Shown one piece after another: positions 63,288 to 64,000 of a DNA stretch of 64,000 nt (positions are counted from its first letter, which is position 1; each line of letters begins with the position of its first letter). Origin of the DNA: a gamma proteobacterium HTCC2207 (lineage in GTDB: Bacteria > Pseudomonadota > Gammaproteobacteria > Pseudomonadales > Porticoccaceae); NCBI GenBank assembly GCA_905182855.1, contig CAJJDA010000005.1, positions 157,593 through 221,592 on the forward strand. Direction: 5' to 3'. Position numbers and translations under genes: made by a program. Below the pieces are notes generated by a model, which did no database searches, was not told the DNA's origin, and saw only the letters and a program-made list of their open reading frames with translations.

Positions 63288-63989
63288 ATGCCCAAACATA
63301 CAATTTTGTTGGTCGATGACGAAGCAGCGATCCGCACAATGCTGTCTGTCGCCCTCGAGGCCGCCGGCTACAATGTCCTGCAGGCAGAAAATGCTCAGAC
63401 GGCCCATGCCATCATCATCGATTCCGCACCAGACCTGGTGTTGCTCGACTGGATGATGCCTGGCACCACCGGGTTAGAGCTGCTGCGTCGATTAAAGCGT
63501 GACGAGCTTACGGCAAAAACGCCAATTATTATGCTCACAGCCAAAGCAGAGGAAGACAGTAAAATTACTGGTTTAGATGCGGGCGCTGACGACTATGTTA
63601 ACAAGCCTTTTTCTCCCCGGGAGCTGATCTCAAGAGTCAAGGCTGTGCTGCGACGGATCGGTCGTGAAGCGTTGGCGGAGCCTATCTCCGTCGGAGATAT
63701 GTTGTTTGACCCCATCGGTCATCGAGTCAGCATTGGAGGACAGATGATTGACCTTAGTCCCACAGAGTACCGCTTGTTACAGTTCTTTCTTACCCACCAA
63801 GAGCGGGTTTATTCCCGTGATCAGATCCTTGACTATGTCTGGGGTGGTAACGTCTATCTTGATGAGCGTACGGTTGATGTCCATATTCGTCGGCTGCGTA
63901 AGGCAATTTCTATTGCAGGCCATGAAAACTATGTGCAGACTGTGCGCGGAGCTGGCTACCGCTTCTCAATCCAATTACAAAATGCTTAG
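63288..63989 (+). CDS. phoB: Phosphate regulon response regulator PhoB
   Basis: PhoB activates the phosphate-starvation regulon after phosphorylation by PhoR. From the ATG at 63288 the protein has 233 residues (E. coli 229). It has a receiver domain with ILLVDDEAAIR, phosphorylation site Asp54 (VLLDWMMPG), MLTAKAEEDSKITGLDAGAD and the Lys in VNKPFSP. A winged-helix output domain follows with LSPTEYRLLQFFLTHQERVY and ERTVDVHIRRLRKAI. An ATG at 63267 would lie only about seven bases after the predicted transcription start, so 63288 is preferred. The Pho box upstream shows autoregulation; phoR is expected beyond the window. Confidence 0.96.
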   Translation: MPKHTILLVDDEAAIRTMLSVALEAAGYNVLQAENAQTAHAIIIDSAPDLVLLDWMMPGTTGLELLRRLKRDELTAKTPIIMLTAKAEEDSKITGLDAGADDYVNKPFSPRELISRVKAVLRRIGREALAEPISVGDMLFDPIGHRVSIGGQMIDLSPTEYRLLQFFLTHQERVYSRDQILDYVWGGNVYLDERTVDVHIRRLRKAISIAGHENYVQTVRGAGYRFSIQLQNA

Positions 63990-64000
63990 AAAAGGAAACA

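Noticed and set aside
1..64000. Search for tRNA, rRNA, riboswitch, prophage or IS elements
   Set aside because: Intergenic gaps are short and none shows cloverleaf, transposase, integrase or known riboswitch features that I could recognise by eye.

Overview
The window is ordinary, gene-dense chromosome from a gammaproteobacterium. Gene order (HAD hydrolase-rppH-ptsP-lgt-thyA-folA; tolC//nudF-yqiB-cpdA-yqiA-parE-parC; typA-glnA-ntrB-ntrC; rhodanese-grxC-secB; gpmI-envC-ctp) matches Pseudomonas and Cellvibrionales-type genomes. The TonB2-type energy-coupling operon, the PPi-type phosphofructokinase and the moderate GC suggest a marine Cellvibrionales relative (SAR92/OM60-like). That placement is inference from content. 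I see no rRNA, tRNA, CRISPR, prophage or insertion sequence.

Layout. 1-7.7 kb: start of a DUF481-like outer-membrane gene, gcvH, a HAD phosphatase, rppH-ptsP, TANGO2-like, lgt-thyA-folA. 7.7-13.1 kb: six-gene TonB2-type operon (DUF3450, TtpC, ExbB, ExbD, TonB, TPR) behind an upstream region rich in inverted repeats. 13.1-20.3 kb: argA, an orphan GspE/PilB-like ATPase, glnE, ilvE. 20.5-25.4 kb: LtaS-type membrane phosphotransferase, waaA, tolC. 25.7-32.8 kb: nudF, yqiB, cpdA, yqiA, parE, parC, a GlsB-type membrane protein. 32.8-41.5 kb (minus strand): MMPL exporter-uup and gpmI-envC-ctp. 41.6-47.5 kb: hydroxyacid dehydrogenase, PPi-type PFK, mpl, dtd, pip, tag. 47.6-55.4 kb: typA, an orphan ThiI-type rhodanese, and the nitrogen locus glnA-DUF4124-ntrB-ntrC, with two NtrC enhancer sites and a sigma-54 promoter directly readable. 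55.4-64 kb: secB-grxC-rhodanese, RNase AM, SprT-like/GIY-YIG, a GntR-NYN pair with three operator palindromes, an uncharacterised 119-residue protein, the gap-arsJ arsenate cassette, an FKBP isomerase, and phoB behind a textbook Pho box.

Sequence quality matters here. Five genes (DUF481-like, ptsP, lgt, uup, MMPL exporter) are broken by about seven one-base indels, most explainable as run-length errors in 2-4 base homopolymers, while the protein on both sides is well conserved. lgt is normally essential and carries three. Uncorrected sequencing error is therefore likelier than decay, and these genes are annotated as whole loci.

No clearly new large system is present. The best candidates for something undescribed are the self-contained GntR-NYN ribonuclease-like unit with its operator triplet, the stand-alone ThiI rhodanese domain at what is normally the thiI locus, the repeat-rich control region of the TonB2 operon, and the DUF4124 gene inside the nitrogen operon.
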